A DNA stretch of 64,000 bases from Mycobacterium sp. 1245805.9 (GTDB lineage: Bacteria; Actinomycetota; Actinomycetes; Mycobacteriales; Mycobacteriaceae): positions 48,767 through 112,766 of the forward strand of contig NZ_LZKR01000064.1 of the NCBI RefSeq assembly GCF_001672915.1. Reading direction: 5' to 3'. Within the stretch, counting starts at the first letter, position 1; the number at the start of each line of letters is the position of its first letter. Below are positions 25,909 to 37,100 of the stretch, in pieces. The notes beneath the pieces were generated by a model. The model saw nothing but the letters and a program-made list of their open reading frames with translations. It ran no database searches and was not told where the DNA came from. The position numbers and the translations under genes were made by a program.

Positions 25909-27147
25909 TTAGGTAAACCAGTGCCCGACCATGCGGTTGATCTCGATATACAGCGGGATTCCGATGGTGACGTTGTAGGAGAACGTCAGACCGAGTGAGG
26001 CCGCCAGCGGCAGCGTGGGGCTGGCTTCGGGAATCGCCAGCCGCTGCACCGCCGGAACGGCAATGTAGGACGCCGCGCCACAAAGCACCGCGAACAGCAC
26101 GTACGTTCCCGGCTTGAAATCGCTGTGGGTGAGGTAGGCGTAGCTGTGCGCGACCAAGATTCCAAGCGGGGCAAAGATATTCGGGGCGAGCAGGCCGAAG
26201 AAGATGAAACCGAGGCCCGCCGAACGCAGGTCCTTCAGTTTGCGCGACGCCGTCATGCCCATCTCGAGCAGGAAGAGGCACAGCACGCCTTGGAATGCCA
26301 GCACGAAGAACTTGTCGTCGTCCGCGACGACCTTCTGGCCCTGCAGCCCACTGATGAGGCCGATGAGGATGCCGCCCATCAGAAGCACGAGCCCGGGGTT
26401 GAGGAAGACCTCCTGCAACAGCTCGCGGGAGAAGATCGGCATCCGCTTGGGCTTGCCCAACGCCGGGCTTCGATCGGGCTCCCAGTTCGGGTGCTCCAGC
26501 TTTTCCATCGAGAGCTCGAGCTCCTGCTCGACGCCGCGCTCGTTCTCGTCCGCGAGGCTCTGGCCGCGCGGGGGGCGCGCCGCGGTGCCGGGCCCGATCC
26601 CGACTTTGACCGGCGCGACGTAGCCGGGCTCGTCGGGCATGTAGCCGGCTTCACTCAGGCCGCGGTGCCGCAGCCGCGCCACCAGGTACAGCGCGACCAG
26701 GCAGCCCGGAATCTCCATGACTGCCAACATGACCGGCATGTAGGCGTTGAACGCCATGCCGACGGCGGTCAGCACCGCAACACAGGTGGCGAAGGTCCCC
26801 GCGGAGTCCGACCCGTAGTAGCCGGCGACCGTCGCCTTGTCGATTCGTCGCATCGAACTCATGCGTCCGAGCAGCAGGTAGGCCAGCCCGCCGATGATGA
26901 AGTTCAGCACGAAGCCCACGACCACGAAGCCCGTGATGGTGCCGATCTCGTCGGGCTTGATCTTGGCGAGCTCTTCACCGCCGTGCCAGCCGATGGCCAG
27001 CAGCAGGTACATCGTCAGGCCCTGGTAGATCACGTACGGGAACTCGAACCGCACTTTGAGGATCGGGATCAGGAACCCGAAGTAGAAGAACAGCAGCAGC
27101 GGCTTGAACAGGTTGTGGGTGAAGTTGTGCCAGAACTCCTGCAGCAT
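25909..27147 (-). CDS. SbtA-like sodium-dependent bicarbonate family permease (Rv2387-type), copy 2
   Basis: A 412-residue paralogue of the preceding permease, the same length and very similar throughout. Both have the start (M/V)L(H/Q)EFW(E/H)NFTHNLFKPLLL and the end SYNVTIGIPLYIE.NR. The DNA is also close over long stretches, which marks a recent tandem duplication. Most differences are in the central loop and at the ends. AGAGAGG lies before ATG 27147. It is divergent from mbtI. Confidence 0.9.
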   Translation of the reverse strand: MLQEFWHNFTHNLFKPLLLFFYFGFLIPILKVRFEFPYVIYQGLTMYLLLAIGWHGGEELAKIKPDEIGTITGFVVVGFVLNFIIGGLAYLLLGRMSSMRRIDKATVAGYYGSDSAGTFATCVAVLTAVGMAFNAYMPVMLAVMEIPGCLVALYLVARLRHRGLSEAGYMPDEPGYVAPVKVGIGPGTAARPPRGQSLADENERGVEQELELSMEKLEHPNWEPDRSPALGKPKRMPIFSRELLQEVFLNPGLVLLMGGILIGLISGLQGQKVVADDDKFFVLAFQGVLCLFLLEMGMTASRKLKDLRSAGLGFIFFGLLAPNIFAPLGILVAHSYAYLTHSDFKPGTYVLFAVLCGAASYIAVPAVQRLAIPEASPTLPLAASLGLTFSYNVTIGIPLYIEINRMVGHWFT

Positions 27148-28863
<1,716 letters not shown>

Positions 28864-28993
28864 CGCCTGACCTTCCATCGCCGATCCCGTCGCCCGGGGA
28901 CTTTGGTCCCTAGTCGGCCGGCCCTCCCGCGTGTCATCTTTGTGTAACCACACGACACAGATACTGATCGACACACATAACTGGGAGGACTCC

Positions 28994-30010
28994 GTGTCCG
29001 TTGGCTTGACCAACCTGCAGCTACTTCACGAACTCGAGCCTGTGGTCGAGCGATTGCTCAACCGCCACCTCTCGCTGTTCAAGGAATGGAACCCGCACGA
29101 CTACGTCCCGTGGTCGGACGGCGAGAACTTCTACGCGCTGGACGGCCAGGACTGGGAGCCGGGACAGAGCCAACTATCCGACGTGGCTCAGGTCGCGATG
29201 GTGCAAAACCTGCTGACCGAGGACAATTTGCCGTCATATCACCGCGAGATCGCGATGAACTTCAGCATGGACGGGCCGTGGGGCCAGTGGGTGAACCGGT
29301 GGACCGCCGAGGAGAACAGGCACAGCACCGCGCTACGCGACTACCTGGTGGTCACGCGGGCGGTCGACCCGGTCGAGCTGGAGAAGCTCCGTTTGGAGCA
29401 AATGACCCGCGGATTCAGCCCCGGCCAGAACCACCAGGGCGACATGTTCGCTGACAGCCTGTTCGACTCGGTGATGTACGTGTCGTTTCAGGAGTTGGCC
29501 ACCCGCGTCGCGCACCGCAACACCGGCAAGGCCGCCAACGACACCATCGCGGAACAGCTGATGGCGCAGGTGTCGCACGACGAGAACCTGCACATGATCT
29601 TCTACCGGGACGTGAGCGCCGCCGGTCTGGACATCGCGCCCAACCAGGCGATGCGCTCGGTGCACCGGATCCTGCGCAACTTCAAGATGCCCGGGTTCAC
29701 CGTGCCGGAGTTTCGGCGCAAGGCCGTGATCATCGCCGTCGGCGGTGTCTACGACCCGCGCATCCATCTCGACGAGGTGGTCATGCCGGTGTTGAAGAAA
29801 TGGCGCATCTTCGAACGCGATGACTTCACCGGCGAGGCGGCCCGGATGCGCGACGATCTCGGCGTGCTGGTCAAGGAACTCGAAGTGGCCAGCGACAAAT
29901 TCGACGAATCCAAGCAGCGCTACCTCGAGCGCGAGGTCCGCAAGACCGAGCGGATCACCGCGAACAAGGTCCTCAAAACCGAAGGAACGCTGACCCTTAG
30001 CGGACGCTAG
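28994..30010 (+). CDS. Acyl-ACP desaturase, DesA1-like
   Basis: A 338-residue soluble diiron desaturase that would put a double bond into an acyl chain on ACP. Iron ligands are in TAEENRH and SHDENLH, and the flanks (LLHELEPVVE, FSPGQNHQGD, VYDPRIHLDEVVMPVLKKWRIFE as landmarks) are almost those of DesA1, so this is an extra paralogue. GGGAGGA (28983-28989) precedes GTG 28994. M. tuberculosis has no desaturase here. Mycobactin carries a fatty acyl chain that is often unsaturated (made by the mbt-2 locus), so a role in siderophore tailoring is possible but only inferred from position. Confidence 0.9.
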   Translation: MSVGLTNLQLLHELEPVVERLLNRHLSLFKEWNPHDYVPWSDGENFYALDGQDWEPGQSQLSDVAQVAMVQNLLTEDNLPSYHREIAMNFSMDGPWGQWVNRWTAEENRHSTALRDYLVVTRAVDPVELEKLRLEQMTRGFSPGQNHQGDMFADSLFDSVMYVSFQELATRVAHRNTGKAANDTIAEQLMAQVSHDENLHMIFYRDVSAAGLDIAPNQAMRSVHRILRNFKMPGFTVPEFRRKAVIIAVGGVYDPRIHLDEVVMPVLKKWRIFERDDFTGEAARMRDDLGVLVKELEVASDKFDESKQRYLEREVRKTERITANKVLKTEGTLTLSGR

Positions 30011-30023
30011 CCCTCGTCCGCTC

Positions 30024-30081
30024 GCGAGCCTGACCTGGTTGCGAATATTCGCGCGGATTTTCGCAGTGAGGTTAGGCTCGC
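30024..30081. terminator. Large hairpin between convergent genes, with inner perfect palindrome
   Basis: Arms GCGAGCCTGACCT (30024-30036) and AGGTTAGGCTCGC (30069-30081) pair at 12 of 13 positions, around an inner perfect palindrome GCGAATATTCGC (30041-30052). The structure sits between the ends of the desaturase gene (+) and the protease-nuclease gene (-) and overlaps the latter's stop codon, so it probably ends transcription both ways. Confidence 0.65.
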
Positions 30082-32336
30082 GGGCTCACGACCCGCCGGC
30101 CCACCGGCTGGGAAAGCTCCGACCAGTCCTTCAGCCACGCGTTGGGCGCGAATGTCCTGTCCTCGTACAGCTTTTGCAACGCCGACGTGGGTTGCGCCGT
30201 CATCTTCGACGCAGCCAGCTCCTCGCCGCCGCCTTCCTCCCACGCCGAACGCCAGATCACGGCCAGGGTTCGCGCGCCGTCGGCGAGCCGCTGAATGGTG
30301 GCCGGGCCGAACGCATCCCACAGCGCCTTGGTGCGCCCGGCACCGGGATGGCCGTCGTAGGCGTCGAGGATGTCGCGCGGCGCGATGGCCGCAAACGTCC
30401 GCTTCATCAGCGCGACGACCGTATCGGCGGCATGGTCGGAGCCCTTGATCAGGTCCGGGCCGCCCGCGTCACCGGCGTGGTAGCCGTCGAGGGCGTCGTT
30501 GACTCCGGAGACGACTGCCGCGGCGAACTGGTCCAGCATGGTGGTTTCGTACGCCTCGTGGACGCCGTCGTCGGAGGGGTCGTCGGGTTCGCCGTGGTGC
30601 AGCCGCGACACGTGCAGCGGCTGGCAGGCGTCGCCGACGTAGTGCGCGAGCACGCCCGCCGCCGCGACATATTGGGTGACGTCCTGCTGCCGCACGGAGC
30701 CGACCATGATGTCGTAGAGCTGGGCCACCCGGAAGGGCAGCGAGCCCCGATGCTTGTCTTCGGGCGGCTTGGGCAGGCCGTTGTAGAAGTCGGTCCAGCC
30801 CTGCGGCGTGCGCCACTTCGGGTCGCCGGTGTCCCACAGCTCCAACAGCGTGCGGTGCCCGGCGACGGCGCCGCCCGGCTCGTCCATGTCGGCGAAGTGG
30901 CTGGGCGCGTCCTTGGGTCGGCTCGATCGCCACACCAGATCGGGCACGTCGGCCAGCGCGATGAAATCGGTGCGATTCGCCGCCGACGGGAGCCGCCCGT
31001 TGGCGATGTCGTCATCGGGCACCGCGATGCGATCGAGGTTGGCCGCCAGCAGCTTCGCCAGCCTGGTACCGGGCTGGCCGAGTTCGCACGCCGACTCGGC
31101 GATCTTGTAGTGCCCGACCTTTCCCCAATAGAGGCTGTGATCGGCGAGCGAGTCGTCGTTGAGCAGGGTGACGCCCAGGGTCTGTACCACGCCGGCCAGG
31201 GTCGAAGCCAGCACGTAGTCGGTCGGCTGGCCGCCGGAGGCGTCGAGCACCACCTGACCGCCCCACTGCATCGCCAGCGGGTGGACCACCGGCAGCGTGC
31301 GTGACGCGAACCGGCGCACCTCGGGCTCGCCGTCGGCGGTCGGCTCGGCCTGTTCGTCCCACACCCACAGGGCACCGGAATCGCCCGGGCGCGAGGCGAT
31401 GTCCTCGTCCCCCGCCCGCGGGGCGATCAGCAATTCGGCGATCTCGTCGACCCCGCCGACGCTGCGCCAGCGGTGAAACAGCCCGAGCACCGACCCGCGC
31501 AGCGCTCCGCTCGCCGCCCCGGTCGCCTTGACGGGGCAGCCGATCAGCGACAGCCCGACCGTATCGACGTTCAGGTCGATCAGTTCGCCCATCACGCCGA
31601 GCCCGTACAGCTGGCTGGTCCAGCCGTCGACCGACTCCAGCTCGACCAGTCCGGCGTCGACGTCGAGCTCGGCGCGGGTGGCCGCGATGCCGGGATACAG
31701 GCTCTGCAGCGAGCGTCGTGCCGCTTCGGTGGCGACCCGACCGATCGGTACGGTCCGGCCCCGTTGTGCGACGGTGACTTCCGATCCGGCGGGTCCCAGG
31801 ACGTGGCGCGAAGTCAACGCGTAGACGAGCGAACCGTCGGTGACCAGCGCGCCGATCGTCCCCATTCGTTGGCGTCCCTGCTCATAGGCGAACAGGGGCG
31901 TGCCCGGCCCCTTGGTGATCGATCCGAACCGCATCTGTGGTTGGCGATCCGCGTCGTAGGCCAGCGGCGTGTGGACCACGCAGGTCGGGACCTGTCGCCC
32001 GTCGGGCAGATACAGCCGATTCGGTATGACCTGATCGATCCCTTCGGCGCCCGGCGGATCGACCATCCATTCCCGCACGAAGACCAGCACGCACGGCCAC
32101 GACCATTTCGTGATCGCGCTGTTGGTGAAGGTGCGCGGCTTCTTCGACCACGCCGGTTCCGGAGCGTCGGGATTGGTGAACCGCGGATCGTCGCGGCGAA
32201 TTAGGTAGCGGCCCAACGCCGTGCCGACGACGTTGGTCAGGTTGGCCAGATGCACGTGGTAGGCGTCGCGCGCGTCGGCCAGGTCCCGCAACGACAGCGC
32301 GTTGAAATCGACACGGTTGACAAACCGGTTGGTCAT
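30072..32336 (-). CDS. Trypsin-like serine protease fused to an S1/P1-nuclease-like zinc domain
   Basis: 754 residues, no signal peptide seen. After an N-terminal region (1 to about 155), a trypsin-fold domain has catalytic His178 (TSRH), a probable Asp225/227 (AELDVDAGLVEL) and Ser320 (RPGDSGALW). From about 404 a zinc domain of the phospholipase C / P1 nuclease type follows: W404GKVGH409YKIAE, HFADMD (480-485), H565xxxD569xxxxxH575 (HYVGDACQPLH) and H593EAYE597, the P1 ligand spacing except Glu for the last Asp. I prefer ATG 32336, 6 bases after GAGGAG, over ATG 32342. It lies 81 bases after mbtA on the same strand, so it may be co-transcribed and iron-regulated. Substrates are unknown. Confidence 0.8.
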   Translation of the reverse strand: MTNRFVNRVDFNALSLRDLADARDAYHVHLANLTNVVGTALGRYLIRRDDPRFTNPDAPEPAWSKKPRTFTNSAITKWSWPCVLVFVREWMVDPPGAEGIDQVIPNRLYLPDGRQVPTCVVHTPLAYDADRQPQMRFGSITKGPGTPLFAYEQGRQRMGTIGALVTDGSLVYALTSRHVLGPAGSEVTVAQRGRTVPIGRVATEAARRSLQSLYPGIAATRAELDVDAGLVELESVDGWTSQLYGLGVMGELIDLNVDTVGLSLIGCPVKATGAASGALRGSVLGLFHRWRSVGGVDEIAELLIAPRAGDEDIASRPGDSGALWVWDEQAEPTADGEPEVRRFASRTLPVVHPLAMQWGGQVVLDASGGQPTDYVLASTLAGVVQTLGVTLLNDDSLADHSLYWGKVGHYKIAESACELGQPGTRLAKLLAANLDRIAVPDDDIANGRLPSAANRTDFIALADVPDLVWRSSRPKDAPSHFADMDEPGGAVAGHRTLLELWDTGDPKWRTPQGWTDFYNGLPKPPEDKHRGSLPFRVAQLYDIMVGSVRQQDVTQYVAAAGVLAHYVGDACQPLHVSRLHHGEPDDPSDDGVHEAYETTMLDQFAAAVVSGVNDALDGYHAGDAGGPDLIKGSDHAADTVVALMKRTFAAIAPRDILDAYDGHPGAGRTKALWDAFGPATIQRLADGARTLAVIWRSAWEEGGGEELAASKMTAQPTSALQKLYEDRTFAPNAWLKDWSELSQPVGRRVVSPRA

Positions 32337-32417
32337 GGCCATCTCCTCGGCGGTGCGGCGACGTGCGGCGGTTCGCTACGCAGTATCGGCTCGCCCGGCG
32401 AGGCTTGTAATGAGTAA

Positions 32418-34064
32418 TCAACTACTCGAATTGAGCTGGCGCGCGATCGCCTTCTTGTCGACCTTGCCGATCGGCGTCGTGGGCAGCGCCGCCAGTGCGA
32501 CCAGCACGTCCGGCCGGGCGTGGGCGGCCACGCCGCGCCCGTCGAGGTGGGCGTTGAGCTCGGCGAGGGTCAACGGTGCCCGGTCGAAAACAACCGCCGC
32601 GCAAATCTTTTCGCCCAGGTAGGGATCGGGCAGCGCAACCGCCGCGGCCGAACGGATCGCGGGATGGCTCAGCAGGTGCTCTTCGAGGTCGGCCGCCGCG
32701 ATCGTCTCACCGGCGCGGCAGATGACGTCCTTGATCCGGCCGGTGACCACCAGGTAGCCGTCGTCCCTGCGGCGGACGAGATCGCCGCTGCGGTAGAAGC
32801 CGTCGGGATCGAAGCAGCGCTCGTTGTCGCGTTCGGCGCGGAAGTAGCCGTTGAGCGTGTACGGCCCGCGCACCAGCAGTTCGCCCTCCTCGCCGGGCGC
32901 CACCGGCCGGCCGTCCCGGTCGACGATGCGTAATTCGTCGGCGGCACACAGCGGCCGGCCCTGGGTGTTCTCGACGATTTCCGCCGGATCGTCCGGGCGG
33001 GTGTAGCAGAGCAGCCCCTCCGCCATCCCGAACACCTGCTGCACGCCGGGGGTCAGCGCGTCGCGCACCAGGCGGGCGTCCGCCGGCTCCAGCCTTGCCC
33101 CACCAATCTGCAAGAGCCGCAACGACTTCGGCGTCACCGGCTCCCACTCACAGGCCTGGGCCCACAGCTTGGCCAGGGCCGGCACCAGGGCCGTCACGGT
33201 TACGCGGTGGCGGGCGATGGCGGCAAAGGCGGCCTCCGGGCTGGGATCGGCGCCGAACACCGTCGTGGCGCCGACGGACATGGCGCCGAGCAGGCCGGGA
33301 CAGGCCAGCGGGAAGTTGTGGCCCGCGGGCAGCACCGCGAGATAGACGTCGTCCGCAGCGAGCCGGCAGACCTCGGCGCTGGCCGTCGCGTTGAACACGT
33401 AGTCGTCGTGCGTGCGGGGGATCAGCTTGGGGGTGCCGGTGGTGCCACCCGAAACCAGCAGCAGCGCAGGCAGTCCCGGGTCGGTCGGGTCGGCCGGCGG
33501 TGCGACGGTGCCTTGCTCGCACAGCTCCGTCCACGCCGTGAACGGCCCGGGGTCGCCGTCGACGATCACGTACCTGAGCGCCGGGTGAGCCTCGACGAGC
33601 TCGTGCGCCATCGCCGGGTAGTCGAAACCGCTTGCGGCATCGGGTATCACGAGAGCCGATGCCTCGCTGACGGCGGCGAAGTGGCCCAATTCGGCGGCCC
33701 GGTGGCCAGGAAGACACATCACCGGGATCGCGCCGGCCCGCAGCAGCCCGAACAGCGCCGTGGCGAATTCGCGGCCGTTCGGCAACTGGAGCAGGACCCG
33801 GTCGCCGGGCGCCACGCCCAGCGCGCGTAATCCGGCGGCCGCGCGGTCGGCCCGCTCGTCGAGCTCGGCGTAACTGAATCCGGTGTCCGCCCCGGCGTCG
33901 ACGACGGCGGTCCGGTTCGGCCAGCGCCGCGCGGCGTCGGTGAGGATCGTGTCCAGGGTCCCTCCCGCCCAGTAGCCCGCCGCGCGATAGGACTCGGCCC
34001 GGCCGGCCGGGAACGGCACGAATCCCGCCAGGCCCGCCGAAGGTCGCGCGGTGTTCGAGACCAT
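32418..34064 (-). CDS. mbtA: Salicyl-AMP ligase MbtA
   Basis: A 548-residue stand-alone adenylation enzyme that activates salicylate as salicyl-AMP and loads it on the aryl carrier domain of MbtB. AMP-binding motifs: LLVSGGTTGTPKLIPRTHDDY, GMAEGLLCYTRPDD, YRSGDLVRR, VTGRIKDVICRAGE and the C-terminal Lys in PIGKVDKKAI. ATG 34064 follows GAGGAGA. It is transcribed away from mbtB from the shared 100-base interval that carries an IdeR-box-like site; the order is as in M. tuberculosis. Confidence 0.97.
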   Translation of the reverse strand: MVSNTARPSAGLAGFVPFPAGRAESYRAAGYWAGGTLDTILTDAARRWPNRTAVVDAGADTGFSYAELDERADRAAAGLRALGVAPGDRVLLQLPNGREFATALFGLLRAGAIPVMCLPGHRAAELGHFAAVSEASALVIPDAASGFDYPAMAHELVEAHPALRYVIVDGDPGPFTAWTELCEQGTVAPPADPTDPGLPALLLVSGGTTGTPKLIPRTHDDYVFNATASAEVCRLAADDVYLAVLPAGHNFPLACPGLLGAMSVGATTVFGADPSPEAAFAAIARHRVTVTALVPALAKLWAQACEWEPVTPKSLRLLQIGGARLEPADARLVRDALTPGVQQVFGMAEGLLCYTRPDDPAEIVENTQGRPLCAADELRIVDRDGRPVAPGEEGELLVRGPYTLNGYFRAERDNERCFDPDGFYRSGDLVRRRDDGYLVVTGRIKDVICRAGETIAAADLEEHLLSHPAIRSAAAVALPDPYLGEKICAAVVFDRAPLTLAELNAHLDGRGVAAHARPDVLVALAALPTTPIGKVDKKAIARQLNSSS

Positions 34065-34125
34065 CTGTCTCCTCGGGCTCGGGGGGTGGTAGCGGCGGCG
34101 CCAGGGATGAGGATAGGGTAGCCGA

Positions 34126-34144
34126 ACAAGTTAGGGCAGCCTTT
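34126..34144. promoter_or_regulatory. IdeR-box-like operator between mbtA and mbtB
   Basis: A degenerate iron box with the core GTTAGG intact and 11 of 19 consensus matches by eye. It lies 21 bases before the mbtB GTG, and 11 bases from a TATCCT -10-like hexamer on the complement (34110-34115) that would serve mbtA, so one IdeR dimer pair could control both promoters. A second partial match (GGATAGGGTAGCC) lies just left of it. Confidence 0.6.
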
Positions 34145-34164
34145 GCTAATTCAGGGAGGAATTC

Positions 34165-37100
34165 GTGGTGCGTGCCCCGGCAGGCTCGGAGGACATCCGC
34201 GCGGAGGTCGCCGAGCTGCTCGGCGTCCGCGCCGACGCGATCCACCCGGGCAGCAACCTGATCGGCCAGGGCCTGGACTCCATCCGGATGATGACGCTCG
34301 CCGGTCGCTGGCGCCGCCAGGGCATCGCCGTCGATTTCGCCGCCCTGGCCGCGGCGCCGACGATCGAGGCCTGGTCCGAGCTGGTGACGGCCAGCCCGGG
34401 CGCCCCGGCGGCCGAAGTTCCGCCCGCCGACGCCGAACCATCCGCGGAGGGCGAGCCCTTTCCGCTCGCCCCGATGCAACACGCGATGTGGGTCGGCCGC
34501 GAGGACAACCAGCAGTTCGGTGGTGTCGCCGGGCACCTCTACGTCGAGTTCGACGGCGGCCCGATCGACCCGGACCGGCTGCGGGCCGCGGCCAACCGGC
34601 TGGCGCTCCGCCATCCCATGCTGCGGGTGCGATTCTCACCGGACGGCACGCAACGCATCGCCGCGCCCGACGAATGCGGGGATTTCCCCGTCACGGTGGT
34701 GGACCTGCGCGACCAGCGCGACCTGGTCGAGCCGCGCCTCGCTGCCCTGCGCGAGGCCAAATCGCACCAGCAGCTCGACGGCGCGGTGTTCGAACTCGCG
34801 GTGACGCTCCTGCCCGACGGGCGGTCCCGGCTGCACGTCGATCTGGACATGCAGGCCGCCGACGCGATGAGCTACCGCACGCTGATGGCCGACCTGGCCG
34901 CCCTCTATCTCGGCCGGGAACTGCCCGAATTGGGTTACACCTACCGCGAATACCGTCTTGCCATCGCGCGCCAGGATGCGCAACCTCAGCCGCAGCGCGA
35001 CGCCGACCGGGATTGGTGGGTCCAGCGCATTCCCGACCTGCCGGACCCGCCCACGCCGCCGTCGACGGGCACGCGCGACTCACACACCAGCACCCGCCGC
35101 TGGCATTGGCTCGACCCGGCAACGCGCGACGCGCTCTTCGCCCGCGCCCGAGCCCGCGGCATCACCCCGGCGATGGCGTTGGCCGCGGCGTTCGCCGACG
35201 CGCTGGCCCGCTGGTCCTCGCCGCGGTTCCTGCTCAACGTGCCGCTGTTCGGGCGCCAGGCGCTGCACCCCGACGTCGAAAAGTTGGTCGGCGACTTCAC
35301 CTCGTCGCTGCTGCTCGATGTCGACCTGACGGAGGCCGACACCCGGGCCGCGCGGGCGCGCGTGGTGCAGGACGCGATGCGGACCGCCGCCGCCCATTCC
35401 TCCTACCCCGGGCTGTCCGTGCTGCGCGACCTCAGCCGCCACCGCGGCACCCAGGTCCTGGCGCCGGTCGTCTTCACCAGCGCGCTGGGCCTCGGGGAAC
35501 TGTTCGGCGCCGACGTCACAAGCCAATTCGGCACACCCGCGTGGATCATTTCCCAGGGACCGCAGGTACTGCTCGACGCACAGGTCACCGAGTTCGACGG
35601 CGGCGTCCTGGTGAACTGGGACGTGCGCGACGGCGTCTTCGCGCCGGGCGTCATCGACGCGATGTTCGCCCACCACATCGACGAACTGCTGCGGTTGGCG
35701 TCCAGCGACGACGCATGGGACGCCGCCGCTGTGCGGGACTTGCCGGACGCGCAGCGCGCGGTGCGCGAGGCGGTCAACGGCTGCAGCGCCCCGCCGAGCG
35801 GGGAGACCCTGCACGACGGCTTCTTCCGGCGCGCCGAGCAGCAACCCGACGCGCCCGCCGTCTTCGCGAGCTCCGGTGACCTCACCTATGCACAGCTGCG
35901 CGAGCAGGCGCTGGCCCTGGCCGCCGCGTTGCGGGCGGCCGGAATCGGCGACGGTGACACCGTCGCGGTGATGGGCCCGAAGACCGCCGAACAGCTGCCG
36001 GCGCTGCTGGGCATCCTGGCCGCCGGCGGGGTGTACCTGCCGATCGGCGTCGACCAACCGCGCGATCGCGCGGAGCGCATCCTGCACACCGGCGGGGTGC
36101 GGCTGGCCCTGGTGTGCGGCGGGCAGCCGCTGTCGGTGCCGGTGCCCGCGTTGGTGATCGCCGACGTTCTCCGCGAGGCACCCGCGGTCACCGACTTCCG
36201 GGCCGCCGCAACCGATCCCGCCGAGCTCGCCTACGTGCTGTTCACGTCGGGCTCGACCGGCGAACCCAAGGGCGTCGAGCTGACCCACGACGCCGCCATG
36301 AACACCGTCGAATTCCTCAGCCGCCACTTCGATATCGGCACGGCGGACCGTTGCCTTGCCCTCTCGACGCTGGAATGCGACCTGTCGGTGCTCGACGTCT
36401 TCGCAACACTGCGGGCCGGCGGCTCGATCGTCGTGGTCGACGAGGCGCAGCGACGCGATCCCGACGCGTGGGCCCGGCTCATCGACACCCATCAGGTCAC
36501 GGTGCTGAACTTCCTGCCGGGCTGGCTGGAGATGCTGGTCGAGGTCGAGGCCAGCAGCCTGTCGTCGCTGCGGGTGGTGGCCACCGGCGGCGACTGGGTG
36601 CGGCCCGGCCTGGCCCGCCGGCTGCTGGCGCGTGCACCGCACCTGCGCTTCGCCGGCTTGGGCGGCGCCACCGAAACGGCGGTCCACGCAACCATTTTCG
36701 AGGTCGACGCCGACATGCCCGGGGAGTGGACCGCGGTGCCCTACGGCAAGCCGTTCCCCAACATCGCCTGCCGCGTCGTCGGCGACACCGGCGCCGACTG
36801 CCCGGACTGGGTGGCCGGTGAGCTGTGGGTGTCCGGCCGCGGCATCGCCCGGGGCTATCGCGGACGCCCCGAGCTGACCGCCGAGCGTTTCGTCGTCCAC
36901 GACGGCCGAACCTGGTACCGCACCGGCGATCTGGCCCGCTACTGGCCGGACGGCACCCTCGAGTTCGTCGGCCGCGCCGATCACCGGATCAAGATCAGCG
37001 GGTATCGCGTCGAGCTCGGCGAGATCGAGGCGGCGCTGGCGCGGGTGCCCGGGGTGCGCGCGGCCGTGGCCGCCCTGGTGCCCGGCTCCGGCTGCGCCGA

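Noticed and set aside
30067..30085. IdeR-box-like core AGGTTAGGCT
   Set aside because: It lies at the ends of two convergent genes, forms one arm of the terminator hairpin, and only the core matches; no promoter is expected there.
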